Assembly: GCA_964466315.1 (NCBI GenBank)
Contig: CAYXNS010000056.1
Coordinates: 1 to 11,342 of the forward strand
Reading direction: 5' to 3'
DNA from: SMWC01 sp964466315
Lineage (GTDB): Bacteria > Pseudomonadota > Gammaproteobacteria > Steroidobacterales > Rariloculaceae
DNA length: 11,342 nt
This document shows positions 1 to 6,440 of the stretch, piece after piece; within the stretch, counting starts at the first letter, position 1, and the number at the start of each line of letters is the position of its first letter. The translations under genes and the position numbers were made by a program. The notes under the pieces are model-generated. The model had not been told where the DNA came from, made no database searches, and was given only the letters and a program-made list of their open reading frames with translations.

Positions 1-2
1 GA

Positions 3-737
3 GAACTTCCTATCTCAGCGCTCCAGGCAATGGTCGATCAGGGCGGCCGACTTCTCGATACACCCGCGTTCTTTCGGCCGAACGTCCCGATCATCGGAGA
101 ATTCCTTACGGAGATGGGCCTGCAAGACGAGTTGTTCCTGTCCGGAAAGATCACGGTAAACGGCAAACAGGCCGGGATTGAGCACCTCGAGAAGCTCGTT
201 GCGAATCTGAACAAGCGGCCCATGGATCTCCTGTTGATACACAACATGCGAACGCTGGACGAGCACTGGGCGACTCTCAAAGATTGGAAGGAGGCGGGAA
301 GAACCCGCTACATCGGCGTCAGCCTGACGAGAAATGCGGATTATGCCGAGATGGAGCGGTTCATGCGCGCCGAACAGCCCGATTTCATCATGACGGGCTA
401 TTCCATCCATCACCCGCTAGCGGAGGAAACCTGCCTACCGTTGGCAGCGGATCTCGGTATCGCCGTGCTGATCGTCGAGGCGTTCAAAGCGACTGACGAC
501 GGCGGCATTTTCTCCATAGTGGCCGGCAAGCCGTTGCCGGAATGGGCGGCTGAGTATGACATCGAGTCGTGGGCGCAGTACTCGCTCAAATTTATCCTGT
601 CAAATCCGGCCGTGACCGGTATCGTTACGGAAACGCGCCAGGTTCGTCACGTCATCGACAACATGCGCGGCGGCCACGGGAGGCTCCCCGACGAGGCGAC
701 TCGTGAGCGAATGCGCGAGCATCTGTTGTCGATATAG
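3..737 (+). CDS. Aldo/keto reductase family protein, 5' end outside window
   Basis: The frame is open from the first bases, so the N-terminus is missing and 244 codons are visible before the TAG. The fold is that of a (beta/alpha)8 NADPH-dependent oxidoreductase. Visible landmarks are LLDT (the conserved Asp, codon 57-59), the Lys in LSGKI, LLLIHN (the His of the AKR tetrad) and AGRTRYIGVS. The C-terminal half has SWAQYSLKFIL followed by NPAVTGIV, as in AKRs. From memory it most resembles the exported (Tat-signal) proteobacterial AKR group, but the signal region cannot be seen here. The oddity is that five residues after the Asp, where the catalytic Tyr normally sits, the sequence is DTPAFF, so Tyr is Phe (codon 72-74). 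Its substrate is unknown. It converges with the minus-strand block. The family call is firm; normal reductase activity is doubtful. Confidence 0.88.
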   Translation, partial: ELPISALQAMVDQGGRLLDTPAFFRPNVPIIGEFLTEMGLQDELFLSGKITVNGKQAGIEHLEKLVANLNKRPMDLLLIHNMRTLDEHWATLKDWKEAGRTRYIGVSLTRNADYAEMERFMRAEQPDFIMTGYSIHHPLAEETCLPLAADLGIAVLIVEAFKATDDGGIFSIVAGKPLPEWAAEYDIESWAQYSLKFILSNPAVTGIVTETRQVRHVIDNMRGGHGRLPDEATRERMREHLLSI

Positions 738-797
738 ATTCGGGCGTACTGCGGGATCGCGCTGACGGCGTCCCCGTGAAGCGCGTGCGCCCGAATC
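737..797. repeat. Nested stem-loop between convergent genes
   Basis: Three inverted repeats are nested here. The outer arms GATTCGGGCG (737-746) and CGCCCGAATC (788-797) match over 10 bases, and the first arm begins on the last base of the aldo/keto reductase stop codon. The middle arms are CGCGCT (758-763) and AGCGCG (780-785), and the inner arms ACGG (765-768) and CCGT (774-777). The 3' side is nearly continuous, with two-base gaps; the 5' side has an 11-base bulge. Neither strand has a T-run after it, so it is not a classical intrinsic terminator. It may protect 3' ends of RNA or act as a bidirectional stop. Confidence 0.6.
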
Positions 798-798
798 G

Positions 799-885
799 TT
801 GGTCCGCCGACTGAGTCCCCGGCAACGTACTGAAGTACGCCACTACGTCTTCAATCTCGTCGTAGGACCGAAAGCAGGCTTTACT
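799..885 (-). pseudogene. Probable remnant: C-terminal tail of a class I cytochrome c
   Basis: Directly after the TAG stop of the MetE-like gene, and in the same minus-strand frame, the translation reads SKACFRSYDEIEDVVAYF and then STLPGTQ. The pattern D-E-I-E-D-V-V-A-Y-F-x-x-L-P is what I know from the last helix of small class I cytochromes c. There is no start codon, heme-binding CxxCH or independent upstream coding sequence, because the upstream DNA is the MetE-like gene. If the match is real, this is the stump of a gene whose front part was lost when the MetE-like gene came to lie here. It is short, so chance similarity is possible. Small inverted repeats also lie in it (826-831 with 834-839; 871-875 with 878-882). 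Confidence 0.38.
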
Positions 886-2067
886 CTATTCGGTCGGCAC
901 GAGCGAATAGCGTCCGTCGGCTGCAAGGCACTCGGCCTCCGGCAGCCCAAGCTCTCGCTTCACAATATTGGCGCCCTGCACTAATGACGCGATCTTGTAG
1001 CGCGCGTGCCGACGGTTCATGCCTTCGCGGCCCATCCCGCAGTCGGAGCAGAGAATCAAGCGTTCCGCCGGGATGTGTTTCAGCGTGTCCCGAATCCTGT
1101 CGGCGATCTCCTCCGGACGCTCTATCTGCAGGGAATGATGATCGATCATACCGATGCCGATCTTTTTCTCGGTAATTATCTTTCCGATGGCCGGTATATC
1201 CCTCATGCCCGAACTGCATGACTCGAAGGTCACGACATCGGCATCGATCGCGTTATAGGTCTCCAGTGCCGGCTCGTAGCTCTGCACCTCCTTGAACATA
1301 CGCTGTTGTGAAGGGTTGCCCCAGCAGGTGTGACACCAGACTTCGGTCTTATCGCGGAGGCCTTTCACCGTGTTATCGAAGACCTTGGCCATATCATCCA
1401 TATTGTGTTTTCCGAAAACCTTGCCGCGCACGGGAATCATATGGATCGAGGGCTCCTCCATCTGGACGACCTGGCACCCTGCGTTGGCGAGTTCGTTGAG
1501 CTCTTCGTTGAGTGCGTTGCTAAACCCCATGATGCGTTCGAAGGGATCGTTGTAGTAGTCGTCGTCTACGGCCGCGGACAGAATATCCGGCGTGACGGTG
1601 CCGAATTTCACGGGCCTGCTCGTCATTCGCTGGGCCGTTTTCCACATGGCCGCGTACTGGAGATTGCCGCGGCCGATGGGCCCGACCACTCTGGGCATGA
1701 CCCGCGCCTCGAGATAGTCGTGGAGGATATGGCCCATGGGAAAGGCCACGCCACCCGTGCGCATGATCGCAGATTGAGGATTTGTCCTGTCGAAACCATC
1801 CATGTGAAACAGCGGATAGCTCGTCCAGCTCTGACCGCCGACCTCCTCGTCGTAATGAGCGTCACCGTCGGTACAGATATCGAGTCCCGCAACTTCCTGG
1901 TCTCGCAGATGCACGGCGACCGTATCCGTGTACTGCTCCCGATAACGGGAATTCATCATGCGCCGGAGAAACGTTTCGGACCCCAGGTTCTCGGTAAACC
2001 AGCTCGGCCTCGGCAACGAGCCGATGATCGTGGTTGGAAGTGTAAGGTCAGCAGTAGCCCTTAGCAT
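886..2067 (-). CDS. Cobalamin-independent methionine synthase (MetE C-terminal-like) family protein
   Basis: This 393-residue protein is a single catalytic domain of the MetE/UROD-like barrel, without the N-terminal half of full-length MetE (about 750 residues). It opens with the family start TIIGSLPRP (13-21). The zinc-thiolate ligands appear in order: His246 and Cys248 in WCHTCWGN, Glu282 in VVTFES, and Cys343 in SDCGMGR. Such proteins bind a thiol on zinc and alkylate it. Known members of this size include core methionine synthases and epoxyalkane:coenzyme M transferases, so the donor and acceptor cannot be fixed from sequence. The start is supported by GAGGAG seven bases before the ATG. 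It lies 24 bases after the MFS transporter gene, so the two are probably co-transcribed. No corrinoid-binding domain is present. It is cytoplasmic, with no signal peptide. Confidence 0.87.
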   Translation of the reverse strand: MLRATADLTLPTTIIGSLPRPSWFTENLGSETFLRRMMNSRYREQYTDTVAVHLRDQEVAGLDICTDGDAHYDEEVGGQSWTSYPLFHMDGFDRTNPQSAIMRTGGVAFPMGHILHDYLEARVMPRVVGPIGRGNLQYAAMWKTAQRMTSRPVKFGTVTPDILSAAVDDDYYNDPFERIMGFSNALNEELNELANAGCQVVQMEEPSIHMIPVRGKVFGKHNMDDMAKVFDNTVKGLRDKTEVWCHTCWGNPSQQRMFKEVQSYEPALETYNAIDADVVTFESCSSGMRDIPAIGKIITEKKIGIGMIDHHSLQIERPEEIADRIRDTLKHIPAERLILCSDCGMGREGMNRRHARYKIASLVQGANIVKRELGLPEAECLAADGRYSLVPTE

Positions 2068-2091
2068 GTTATTGCTCCTCGTCTCTCTGGA

Positions 2092-3450
2092 TTAATGTTC
2101 TATGGAGCCCGCGAGCGCCAACCGCTCCTGCTCCTCGATGATACTGCGCATCTTACTCTGGCTTTCGCGGCTTATGGGATAGCGCCACATCAATGCGATC
2201 ACAGTGCCGTAAGCGACGACCGGCAATGCAACGATGAGATAGCGCAGAAGTTGCAATGCCTCCGCGGAATTGTCCGGCCCCAATTCAGGATCGAAGCCGA
2301 ACACCGTAAGGAAAGAAAACCCCAGGAAGATTGCGATACCCGACGCGAGCTTGCTCGAGAGCTGAAGCATCGAGTAATAGAGCCCCATTCTCTCGGAACC
2401 GCTTTGTATATGGTCCCGATCACAGACGTCGGCCATCATGGTTCTCGGAAGAAACTCGTTCGCCGACGTATTGAGTCCAACCATCATGAACGCGGCCAAT
2501 GTCAGCACAACACTTTCTGACGGCAGGACGATGAGCAATAGCGGCGCGATAGCGCCGGTCGTCACGGCCATTTGCAGCGCCCTATGCTTGCTCCAGCTCT
2601 CCGAAATCTTGATCCAGACCGGTAAGCCGATGAGCCCACCAACCACGAGGAATGTCAGGATGAAGCCCGCCCTGTTTTCGAGATTTAACGTATAGGCAAC
2701 GAAGAAGAAAAATAGGCCCTGGACAAAGTACGTCGAGAACGTCAGCAGTGCATTCGTAATGAGGAGGCGAAACAATGCCAGATTACCGAACAGGATTGCT
2801 GCGCCCTTCTTGAATCCCAGATGCGGGCGATTCGGTGTCTTCCGCTCCGGTGCGCTCGACAGGCAAATGACGACCGTGACGGGCATGATGACGATGAGGA
2901 ACCAGCCGATAGCCGAAGCTATCTCATCATAAGTCGGAGATCCCGCGCGCTCCATGATGGCCGGTACCAGACCGGCAAGCAGCCCGCCGATGATGATGAG
3001 CACCTGCAACAGACCGGTGATTCGAGAGCGGCGATCGTAATCACGAGATAACTCCAGCGCCCAGGCCGTGTGACTGATGGTCCAGGCATCCCAACCGATA
3101 TACAAGGTACTGAGCGTCAGAAAAAGATACAGTGCCGTGGCGGACTCGGGCGGGTTGTACGCCAGAAAAATCGCCCCCATCAGTATCGGCGCCGACAACG
3201 TCAACCATGGGCGACGACGCCCCCAACGGGTCGCATAGCTGTCCATGAACAGGCCCCAGAGCGGGGCCGCGATCATGTCGACCATTTTTGCGCCGAGAAA
3301 AATCGCACCGACCACGGCGGTCCCGAGCCCCCTATGCTCGGCATACAGCGCCGGCAGAAAAACGAAGACCGCCGTCAGAAGCGAATTCAAACTCATCGCC
3401 GGCAGCGAGAAGCCGATCATCCGCAGATTACTGACATGTATGTCGCTCAC
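2092..3450 (-). CDS. MFS transporter of the glycoside-pentoside-hexuronide (GPH/MelB-like) family
   Basis: A hydrophobic inner-membrane protein of about 452 residues, consistent with 12 helices. The GPH signature is visible after helix 2: Asp58, then P-L-W-G (63-66), Asp70 and RWGRRRPW (75-82). Aligned by hand with MelB (AxxDPxxG), the second cation-site Asp is Ala (Ala62), while the first (Asp58) is kept, so the coupling ion may differ from MelB. I placed the start at GTG 3450 (VSDIHVSN), because the upstream extension to ATG 3531 encodes a polar, Cys-containing stretch and has no ribosome site. ATG 3420 is also possible, and no option has a strong Shine-Dalgarno. The gene precedes the MetE-like gene by 24 bases, suggesting that it imports the substrate of that enzyme or a related compound. 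The substrate is unknown. Confidence 0.85.
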   Translation of the reverse strand: MSDIHVSNLRMIGFSLPAMSLNSLLTAVFVFLPALYAEHRGLGTAVVGAIFLGAKMVDMIAAPLWGLFMDSYATRWGRRRPWLTLSAPILMGAIFLAYNPPESATALYLFLTLSTLYIGWDAWTISHTAWALELSRDYDRRSRITGLLQVLIIIGGLLAGLVPAIMERAGSPTYDEIASAIGWFLIVIMPVTVVICLSSAPERKTPNRPHLGFKKGAAILFGNLALFRLLITNALLTFSTYFVQGLFFFFVAYTLNLENRAGFILTFLVVGGLIGLPVWIKISESWSKHRALQMAVTTGAIAPLLLIVLPSESVVLTLAAFMMVGLNTSANEFLPRTMMADVCDRDHIQSGSERMGLYYSMLQLSSKLASGIAIFLGFSFLTVFGFDPELGPDNSAEALQLLRYLIVALPVVAYGTVIALMWRYPISRESQSKMRSIIEEQERLALAGSIEH

Positions 3451-3629
3451 GGCCCTAGAATAAGCGATCCTAGCCGGGAAGCAAACGCAAGCGCCGTATC
3501 GTGAAATCTTGCTGATATCCCCCGAGCGCATGTGGAAAGAGGAACGGCTTAATGCCAGTCTTAGTCAATTGCGACAGGGTGGATAAGGTCCCGATGGGAG
3601 ACGGCGTGACCCGCCAGCCTCTCATTCTG

Positions 3630-4766
3630 TCAAGGTGTCGGGGCGCTAAGCTTGAGCAGGTAGCCGTTTCCGCCGCGGCCTGGGCGTCCGTCCTCGAGTA
3701 GCCATATCGACCCATCCGGTCCCTGTTCGACGGCTCGAATACGGCGCCCCATATCGAAGCGTTGCGCCTCACGCGCGGAATCACCATCAAACTCTATCCG
3801 CACGAGGGATTGTGAAGACAAACCGCCGATGAACGCATCGCCCTGCCAGTCGGGGAACTCGCTTCCGCTGTAAAACATCAAGCTCGAGGGAGAGATGACC
3901 GGATTCCAGAAGACGGCCGGCGGCGAAAACTCCGGGTGCGTGTAGTGATCAGGAATGTCGCGGCCGTCGTAATGATCGCCGTTCGATACGATTGGATAGC
4001 CGTAGTTCGCGCCTCGCTGAACCAGATTCAACTCGTCGCCGCCCCTCGGGCCCATTTCGACATCCCAGAGACGGCCCGATTCATCGAACGCCAGTCCCAG
4101 CGGGTTGCGATGACCGAGTGACCAGACCTCAGCCGCCACGCCATCGCTCGTGAAAAATGGATTATCGTTCGGAATTGAACCATCGACGTACAGTCGCACG
4201 ACCTTACCAAGATTGGCTTCCATGTCCTGAGCAGGGTCAAACTTCTGGCGCTCTCCGGAGCTGATCCAGAGATACTCGTTCGGTCCAAAGACAATTCGAT
4301 GGCCGAAGTGTCCCTGCCCCGTGACTTTCGGTACCTGACGCCAGATGACCTCGAAATCGGCAAGTTCTCCACCGTCTCCGGCCAACCTCAGTTCCGCACG
4401 CGCTACGGCCGCTCCACTCGTTCTGCCGTCACCACCCTCGACATAACTCACATACACGAGGTTGTTATCGCTGAAGTCGGGATGGAGCACTACGTCTCCG
4501 AAGCCGCCCTGGCCACCATGACTGACTTCGGGCAAGCCGTTAATCTCACCGATACTTCCGTCGGAGCTGAGCAGCTTCAGCGCACCCCCCATTTCGCTGA
4601 TGAGCAGCCGACCATCGGGAAGAAATTCCAGTGCCCATGGCTCATCGAATTGCCCAACCGTGGATAAGCTGAACTCGGCATACTGCGCATTCAGCGACCC
4701 GTCAGTGCTCGTGCAAGCGGTCAGCGCAAAGGTCACGCACGCTAAGGTTCTATTGTTACCAGGCAT
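3630..4766 (-). CDS. PQQ-dependent aldose sugar dehydrogenase-like lipoprotein (YliI/GSDH family)
   Basis: A six-bladed beta-propeller of the glucose/sorbosone dehydrogenase family, 378 residues. It matches E. coli YliI landmarks in order: PWALEFLPDG (43-52), GQGHFGHRIVF (150-160, with the likely catalytic His153), the WSLGHRNPLG blade (215-224), GPRGGDELN (239-247) and NYGYPIVSNG (254-263). The family oxidises aldoses to lactones in the periplasm with PQQ and calcium. The start at 4766 is chosen because AGGGGA lies about seven bases upstream and because it gives a short signal ending in the lipobox LTAC (Cys18); a longer frame to 4829 lacks a signal. Lipidation at Cys18 would anchor it to a membrane, whereas YliI is soluble periplasmic. 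No PQQ biosynthesis genes are seen, so the cofactor must come from elsewhere. It stands alone, with 98-179 bases before the MFS gene. Confidence 0.88.
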   Translation of the reverse strand: MPGNNRTLACVTFALTACTSTDGSLNAQYAEFSLSTVGQFDEPWALEFLPDGRLLISEMGGALKLLSSDGSIGEINGLPEVSHGGQGGFGDVVLHPDFSDNNLVYVSYVEGGDGRTSGAAVARAELRLAGDGGELADFEVIWRQVPKVTGQGHFGHRIVFGPNEYLWISSGERQKFDPAQDMEANLGKVVRLYVDGSIPNDNPFFTSDGVAAEVWSLGHRNPLGLAFDESGRLWDVEMGPRGGDELNLVQRGANYGYPIVSNGDHYDGRDIPDHYTHPEFSPPAVFWNPVISPSSLMFYSGSEFPDWQGDAFIGGLSSQSLVRIEFDGDSAREAQRFDMGRRIRAVEQGPDGSIWLLEDGRPGRGGNGYLLKLSAPTP

Positions 4767-4911
4767 ACTCGGTTCCCCTGACGTTGAAGAGAGTGATCGC
4801 CACTCGGCCCCGTAGTCGCATCGCGCCACACTGCACGCCCAGACAGTATAAGCGGGCTAGACGCGATTGACTGCCCGTTTCAGAATAGTAACCAACAGAT
4901 GGAACTGGAGA

Positions 4912-4950
4912 TCAGCCGACAAGGGCCGGAGTTGGACAAACCCCGGCTGA
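4912..4950 (-). repeat. Two alternative hairpins behind the zinc-ribbon gene
   Basis: On the minus strand, 30 bases past the zinc-ribbon stop, CCGGGGTT (4946-4939) pairs with AACTCCGG (4933-4926) around a five-base loop, with one G-T pair, and the stem can be extended by one or two pairs. An overlapping outer pair, TCAGCCG (4912-4918) and CGGCTGA (4944-4950), shares bases with it, so the two folds exclude each other. No T-run follows. It could be a weak terminator or an element ahead of the dehydrogenase gene, which starts 146 bases downstream. Confidence 0.45.
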
Positions 4951-4979
4951 CAGTCCGATCGTGGGAATCTTCCTTGCAA

Positions 4980-5174
4980 CTAGGCGATAGAGCAACTCAT
5001 ATCCTGCCCGCAGCACAAGGGTGATTTGATCTTGCCATGGCCATTGGGGCAGCTGGAAATCTGCACTTGATTCCCGTCGGGCTTTTCGAGCATGCCGTTC
5101 TCAAGCGGAGCGTCGCAGTGGCCGCAGGTCGCGTTGACACTCATGCCGCACTTTTCACATTCGTAGGTTGCCAT
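4980..5174 (-). CDS. Small conserved Cys-rich zinc-ribbon protein
   Basis: A 64-residue cytoplasmic protein with eight Cys and two His. The first knuckle is Cys6-x2-Cys9, the second Cys17-x2-Cys20 (CGHC). Then come Cys42 and His46 in CPNGHGKIKSP, Cys54-Cys55 and Cys61. This spacing suits one or two zinc sites. I recognise it as a conserved short hypothetical family starting MATYECEKCGM, but I know no function; nucleic-acid binding or a redox/metal role are both possible. The start is well supported by AGAGGTGA about eight bases before the ATG. It lies 130 bases after the DUF6152 gene, enough for its own promoter, and 213 bases before the dehydrogenase. It is below the size many gene finders report confidently, but the composition and ribosome site argue that it is real. 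Confidence 0.85.
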   Translation of the reverse strand: MATYECEKCGMSVNATCGHCDAPLENGMLEKPDGNQVQISSCPNGHGKIKSPLCCGQDMSCSIA

Positions 5175-5205
5175 TCTGTTATCTCACCTCTCTATCGAGT
5201 TATTG

Positions 5206-5296
5206 GTTCAAGTGTGAATATCGGATAGTTACCAATTTATTGTCCCGAGTACTCGCACAGGAAGAAAGAGGCCGACCAGTTACCGATGACTTGAAC
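5206..5296. repeat. Inverted and direct repeats upstream of the zinc-ribbon gene
   Basis: The 130-base gap in front of the zinc-ribbon gene holds an eight-base inverted repeat, GTTCAAGT (5206-5213) and ACTTGAAC (5289-5296). Inside it is a seven-base direct repeat, AGTTACC (5227-5233 and 5278-5284). Two repeat pairs in one short gap suggest a regulated promoter, but no convincing -35/-10 pair could be placed. Confidence 0.35.
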
Positions 5297-5304
5297 GGAC
5301 GGTG

Positions 5305-6357
5305 CTATTCATTCGCGGGGAGCGGCAATTGGCATTCCACCTCGACGAAGTCATAGTCGACAGCGGCGTAGTTTTTCCGCCAACTCATCTCCCACGGGCC
5401 TGTAAGGTGACCGGGGTCGGTTACCACGAGCGTCATCCCCAGTACGGCCCCGAGATCCGGCGTATCCACACGTCGGAGGGTTTCCTTGACCGTGCTCAGG
5501 TCGCTCAGCGCGTTACCCTGAGTTCCCGTTAATCTCCCGATGAGCTGGGTCGTTTCAATGACCAGGGTGTCGTTCTCGTAGCGGGCCACGTGGTGGCCAT
5601 AGGCCGTGTGCTCGGTAGTCTGTGGCCCGCGCCCATCCAGATAGATGACTCGCGTGACTGCGTCCTGCTCATACTCGAGAAGCACGCGATCCTCGTATTG
5701 CATAATCCTCAGGGGGTGCCCCGACATCGCCTGGCGGACTAGGCCGTGCTCGGCACATTCGGCGAATGCGGGGTCGTTCAGGGGATCGAATTCGGCCTGT
5801 AGCGCGGTGCCTGCCTCGTTGAACGGCGGCGGGGTTCTACCGTCTCGGCCCAGGCCGCCCAGCCATGTGCCGCTGAGGTTAGGGCGTCCGTCATCGAGCG
5901 TCAGCGCCACGGTAACACTCGCGTTCGGCGACTGGCTGTCGTCAGGTGTTTCCTGGATGACCCGCACTATCGAGCCATCGACGGGATCGAGCTCGAGGAA
6001 CTTGCCACTCTGAATGTCGTCCGCAACCAGCACTAACATGGGCGCCCCCGTGCGACTCTTTCGGCCGGAGAGCCTCAGATACTGCCCCACCTGAACCGTG
6101 TCTCGCGACCAGCCCCAACGGCGCATCGGCGGTGCCGCCGGACCCGTCGCCATCCACTCCGTCTCGACGCCGTCCTCATCGGTAACTGACAGCATGATAT
6201 TGATGTGGGGGTTCCTGAAGTTGTATTCGGTCACATAGCCTTCGACCTCGATGTTCTCATCGGTGAATACACCCGCCCATGCATGATGTGCGTGGGCAGG
6301 AAGCGTGCCGAACACGGCACAAAGACAGCAGGTCAACAAGGCTCGTGTGTATCTCAT
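5305..6357 (-). CDS. Exported DUF6152 family protein with an added C-terminal domain
   Basis: A 350-residue periplasmic protein of unknown function. It starts with a clear Sec signal ending ALA-like at AHA, followed by the His pair (24-25) that opens mature DUF6152 proteins. The DUF6152 domain covers about residues 24-120. Its marks are FTDENIEVEGYV (31-42), FRNPHI (47-52), GVETEWMATG (63-72), a Trp-rich W-G-W-S-R segment (81-85) and VGQYLRLSGRK. Residues from about 155 to 350 form a second domain (GTWLGGLG, then HPLRIMQYEDRVLLEYE, then DTLVIETTQL) that I know only from hypothetical exported proteins. The start has AGAGG five bases before the ATG. It follows the sulfatase-like gene by 83 bases, probably in one transcript. 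A second, broken DUF6152 copy lies at 10223-10462. The exposed HH and NPH motifs could bind metal; that is inference. Confidence 0.82.
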   Translation of the reverse strand: MRYTRALLTCCLCAVFGTLPAHAHHAWAGVFTDENIEVEGYVTEYNFRNPHINIMLSVTDEDGVETEWMATGPAAPPMRRWGWSRDTVQVGQYLRLSGRKSRTGAPMLVLVADDIQSGKFLELDPVDGSIVRVIQETPDDSQSPNASVTVALTLDDGRPNLSGTWLGGLGRDGRTPPPFNEAGTALQAEFDPLNDPAFAECAEHGLVRQAMSGHPLRIMQYEDRVLLEYEQDAVTRVIYLDGRGPQTTEHTAYGHHVARYENDTLVIETTQLIGRLTGTQGNALSDLSTVKETLRRVDTPDLGAVLGMTLVVTDPGHLTGPWEMSWRKNYAAVDYDFVEVECQLPLPANE

Positions 6358-6440
6358 CGCATCCTCTAGTGGCCCTCAGCACAATCCAGCGTCGCACGGA
6401 GACTGGGCTGTTGTCCAATCAATCAATCGATTTGCGGTAT

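Noticed and set aside
1330..2064. Long plus-strand open frame of 244 codons
   Set aside because: It is fully antisense to the MetE-like gene, which has conserved zinc ligands and a good ribosome site; the plus translation has no recognisable motif.
3451..3531. N-terminal extension of the MFS protein to ATG 3531
   Set aside because: The added 27 residues are polar and unlike GPH N-termini, and no Shine-Dalgarno precedes that ATG.
3563..3568. TTGACT on the minus strand as a -35 box for the MFS gene
   Set aside because: No acceptable -10 box lies 15-19 bases downstream.
4767..4829. Extension of the dehydrogenase to ATG 4829
   Set aside because: It would bury the lipoprotein signal; ATG 4766 has a clear ribosome site at the right distance.
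6418..6430. Short ATTG tetranucleotide run in the gap before the DUF6152 gene
   Set aside because: Only about three units and no sign of function; such runs arise by chance.
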